64,000 nt of DNA from positions 992,410 to 1,056,409 of the forward strand of contig NZ_FMUJ01000003.1 of assembly GCF_900100965.1 (NCBI RefSeq), given 5' to 3'. This document shows, in pieces, positions 62,206 to 64,000 of the stretch. How positions within the stretch are numbered: position 1 is the stretch's first letter; each line of letters opens with the position of its first letter. Made by a program: the position numbers and the translations under genes. The notes under the pieces were generated by a model that saw only the letters and a program-made list of their open reading frames with translations, was not told the origin of the DNA and ran no database searches. This DNA comes from Variovorax sp. EL159. Its GTDB lineage: Bacteria; Pseudomonadota; Gammaproteobacteria; Burkholderiales; Burkholderiaceae_C.

Positions 62206-63660
62206 TCAGCGCCTCAAGATGATCACGCCGGCCAGCAGGAAGCTGCATGCCAGCATGAGGTTGCCGAGCAACGGGAAGCCGTCACACCAGCGGGAGAACG
62301 GGATGGTCACCGGAGACAGGCCCATCACGTTGATCGTCTTGTCGCCGATGCACATGGCAGCGCCGCCGAGCGCATCGGAGGTATCGATGGCACCGCTGCT
62401 GATCGATACCTTGTCGTTGTTGGGGTTGTCGCCAGTCTGATTGCCGGTCTTGGCGCGCTCAGTCTTCGCCAGCGTGGTTTCGCCATCGTCCGGGTTGACC
62501 TTGCAGTTCTGGCGGAAGGTCTCTTCGGCCATCGCGTTGATGACCGCGTCCTCACTGACGGCCTTGTAGCCACTAGCGCATGAACCACCAAAGCCAGTGG
62601 GCTTCTTGTCGTCGCCCTTGCAAGCAGCCGCCGCACTGCCCGCACACATCTCACTCTTCGTGCCGTTCTGTGTAGTGGTCTCCGTCTTCGAGCCCGGCCC
62701 AGTCCCGTTGGGGCCAGAACCACCGCTGGTCACCGTAGTGATCTTCTGGCATGCATTGCCATTGCAGGTAGTCTGTGTTGTCGTCGTGTTGTTAGTCGTG
62801 TTGTTGGTGACAGAGCCGTCCGGGTTCTTGGTCGTGCCGTTCTGTTCCTTCTTCGTGTTTTCCGCCGTAGAACCGCAGTTGACCACCACGTCGACGCCGT
62901 TCACCTGCCCGGGACACTTGCCTGGAGGCAGCTGCGACGGCACAGGGTTCGCCTCGTCCTTGACCTTCGTCGGGTCAGGGTTCGCGCCACCATCGGTGCC
63001 CTGCGACGAAGGGCCACTGACCTCGCCCGAGCCGTTGCACTTGTCGCCCGTATAGAAGCTGTTCGAGATCTGACAGACACCACGGCCCGAGATCATCACG
63101 CCGCTGGAATACTGGCCGCACCAATCGAGCCCACCCTTCACTGTGCAACTCTTATTGCAGAACCGACCGTAGGGCTGCGCCGTAGCTTGTTCGCCGGCGT
63201 TGACCTTGTAGCCATACTGGCACACACCACCCTGACACGCGCCGTCGTTCGGGGGCGTCATGCCCATCATCGTCATGCACCCGTTGTCAGGGACGCAGGA
63301 GTTACCACCCATCTCCACATACCCACTGGCACATGCACAGCCAGAACCGGACGCTGTGCTGTTTGCAGGACACGTAACGCCTACCTTGGTCACCACAAAC
63401 CGCTTCGCTCCAGTGCGGTCAACGCAATCCGCATCAGAGTTAGACCCGGTGACGGTAGACGGCGGCCCGGAAACGGACGTGATGTCCTTGCCAGAAACTG
63501 GACGAGCCTGACACGCGGACAACGGGTCGGGATAGACGGTGGGGTTCGGCCCACCCCACGTCCAACCGGGGACGTTGGGGAGCAACGCATGCACGGACAC
63601 CGAACAAAACGCAGCGCCAACGAACAGCAGGGACGCAATCAGTCGTTGAAGATGAGCCAT
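62206..63660 (-). CDS. adsorption protein, pIII/TspB-like
   Basis: The 484-residue exported protein has a signal peptide ending VHA (about residue 25), many cysteines (CACASGYVEMGGNSC and similar), and a Thr/Asn-rich linker (TNNTTNNTTTTQTTCNGN). A C-terminal membrane anchor LMLACSFLLAGVIILRR keeps it in the inner membrane until virion release. This is the architecture of filamentous-phage pIII and of the TspB proteins of Neisseria and Burkholderiales. It sets host receptor choice. Its start overlaps the 19-aa gene by about 22 bp. Confidence 0.88.
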   Translation of the reverse strand: MAHLQRLIASLLFVGAAFCSVSVHALLPNVPGWTWGGPNPTVYPDPLSACQARPVSGKDITSVSGPPSTVTGSNSDADCVDRTGAKRFVVTKVGVTCPANSTASGSGCACASGYVEMGGNSCVPDNGCMTMMGMTPPNDGACQGGVCQYGYKVNAGEQATAQPYGRFCNKSCTVKGGLDWCGQYSSGVMISGRGVCQISNSFYTGDKCNGSGEVSGPSSQGTDGGANPDPTKVKDEANPVPSQLPPGKCPGQVNGVDVVVNCGSTAENTKKEQNGTTKNPDGSVTNNTTNNTTTTQTTCNGNACQKITTVTSGGSGPNGTGPGSKTETTTQNGTKSEMCAGSAAAACKGDDKKPTGFGGSCASGYKAVSEDAVINAMAEETFRQNCKVNPDDGETTLAKTERAKTGNQTGDNPNNDKVSISSGAIDTSDALGGAAMCIGDKTINVMGLSPVTIPFSRWCDGFPLLGNLMLACSFLLAGVIILRR

Positions 63661-63698
63661 AGGGCACCGAGAAGAGCGACGAGGTAGTAAATGCCCAT
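63639..63698 (-). CDS. 19-residue hydrophobic peptide, possible minor coat protein
   Basis: The peptide MGIYYLVALLGALWLIFND is almost wholly one transmembrane helix with an acidic end. It starts 13 bases after an AAAGGG sequence and ends inside the first codons of the adsorption gene. Size and character resemble pVII/pIX of Ff phages (about 32 aa), although shorter. It would be missed by any ordinary gene caller. Confidence 0.55.
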   Translation of the reverse strand: MGIYYLVALLGALWLIFND

Positions 63699-63737
63699 GA
63701 CGTGGACCCTTTGCGCAGCGCCCGACTGGACGCTCTG

Positions 63738-63767
63738 AAAAGGGCAGCAGGGGCGTCCCCCCGCTGC
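63738..63767 (-). terminator. weak terminator after the major coat gene
   Basis: On the minus strand a 9-bp stem with one bulge (GCAGCGGGG against CCCCTGCTGC) is followed by CCTTTTC. It sits 12 bp below the coat-protein stop, the same place as the partial terminator between VIII and III of f1, which lets coat mRNA be more abundant than adsorption mRNA. Confidence 0.55.
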
Positions 63768-63778
63768 GCTAGGCAACA

Positions 63779-64000
63779 TCAGCCGCCGATGGCGCGACGG
63801 ATGTAGCCGAAGCCCTTGATGGCTGCGTCGATGAGCAGCTTGGCGTTGCCCACCACTGCCACCAGCACGCCGAGAGCAGCGATGGCCGCAGCGATGGTGG
63901 TGGCGTCCGGCTGGCCGTCGCCGGCAGCGAATGCACCACCGGTCAGGCCCACGAGGCCGAGACCGAGGACAGCGCCCTTCAGGTTGATCGCTTGCAGGCG
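63779..64000 (-). CDS. major coat protein (C-terminal 73 residues; start outside window)
   Basis: The minus-strand frame encodes the end of an inovirus major coat protein: a signal peptide (KGAVLGLGLVGLTGGAFA), a short acidic N-terminus of the mature form (AGDGQPDATTIAAA), a transmembrane helix (IAALGVLVAVVGNAKLL) and a C-terminal basic segment (KGFGYIRRAIGG) that contacts the DNA. The reading frame is open to the window edge, so the N-terminus is missing by only a few codons. Confidence 0.9.
   Translation of the reverse strand, partial: RLQAINLKGAVLGLGLVGLTGGAFAAGDGQPDATTIAAAIAALGVLVAVVGNAKLLIDAAIKGFGYIRRAIGG

Larger units (their letters stand above)
58378..64000 (-). mobile_element. inovirus (filamentous phage) prophage, left part
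   Basis: On the minus strand from right to left come the major coat protein, a 19-aa hydrophobic peptide, a pIII/TspB-like protein, a DUF2523 (pVI-like) protein, Zot (pI-like assembly ATPase), an HUH replication initiator and a serine recombinase. This is the inovirus gene set. The coat-to-Zot genes are packed end to end (1 to 0 bp gaps). The right end is outside the window, so total length is unknown; typical inoviruses are 5-12 kb. Confidence 0.9.

Overview
The window is a high-GC chromosomal segment whose gene content (Bug/TTT tricarboxylate transport, liv-type ABC transport, an extracellular PHB depolymerase, TonB siderophore receptor, Tps adhesin, folE2 zinc-stress operon) and dispersed GC-rich intergenic repeats fit a soil-type Comamonadaceae betaproteobacterium, most likely Variovorax or a close relative. 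The genus is inferred from general resemblance, not from a marker gene.

Layout. 1-4376: end of a HAD hydrolase gene, hemH with two overlapping downstream genes, a Tat-exported thioredoxin and a DUF1993 protein. 4433-14800 (minus strand): a probable polyester-scavenging locus. A sigma-54 activator and three small genes come first, then a substrate-binding protein behind a well-formed sigma-54 promoter, a type 2 extracellular PHB depolymerase, livG-F-H-M and a cytoplasmic alpha/beta hydrolase. 14938-21499: a TetR-controlled RND efflux operon in the order OMF, MFP, RND. 21564-24526: a folE2 - gamma-carbonic anhydrase - dihydroorotase-paralogue operon behind a 33-bp palindrome that looks like a Zur box. 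24636-30034: tctCBA divergent from tctDE. 30038-33254: small housekeeping and hypothetical genes, including a 42-aa membrane peptide. 33568-35934: TonB-dependent siderophore receptor with a Fur-like site.

36023-54635 is a surface and signalling region. It holds two lipid-linked-sugar glycosyltransferases (GT39, GT2), a two-partner secretion pair (TpsB transporter and a 2311-aa TpsA adhesin with 13 YDG repeats and a GLUG array), a divergent NarL-type two-component system, a PAP2 phosphatase, an OmpR-type two-component system and a secreted protein/COG4705 membrane protein pair. 54687-58057: a MocR regulator divergent from an unusual single-chain fusion of a ferredoxin-type reductase and an M24 peptidase.

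58378-64000 (continuing past the window) is a filamentous-phage (inovirus) prophage. It carries a serine recombinase, a DUF4124-like cargo gene, an HUH replication initiator, Zot, a DUF2523 minor coat protein, a TspB/pIII-like adsorption protein, a 19-aa hydrophobic peptide and the start-truncated major coat protein. Its left edge lies at what looks like the 3' end of a tRNA gene followed by that tRNA's terminator.

The strongest candidates for under-described biology are the sigma-54/PHB depolymerase/liv transporter operon, the ferredoxin reductase-M24 fusion, and repeat elements that sit exactly after substrate-binding-protein genes.
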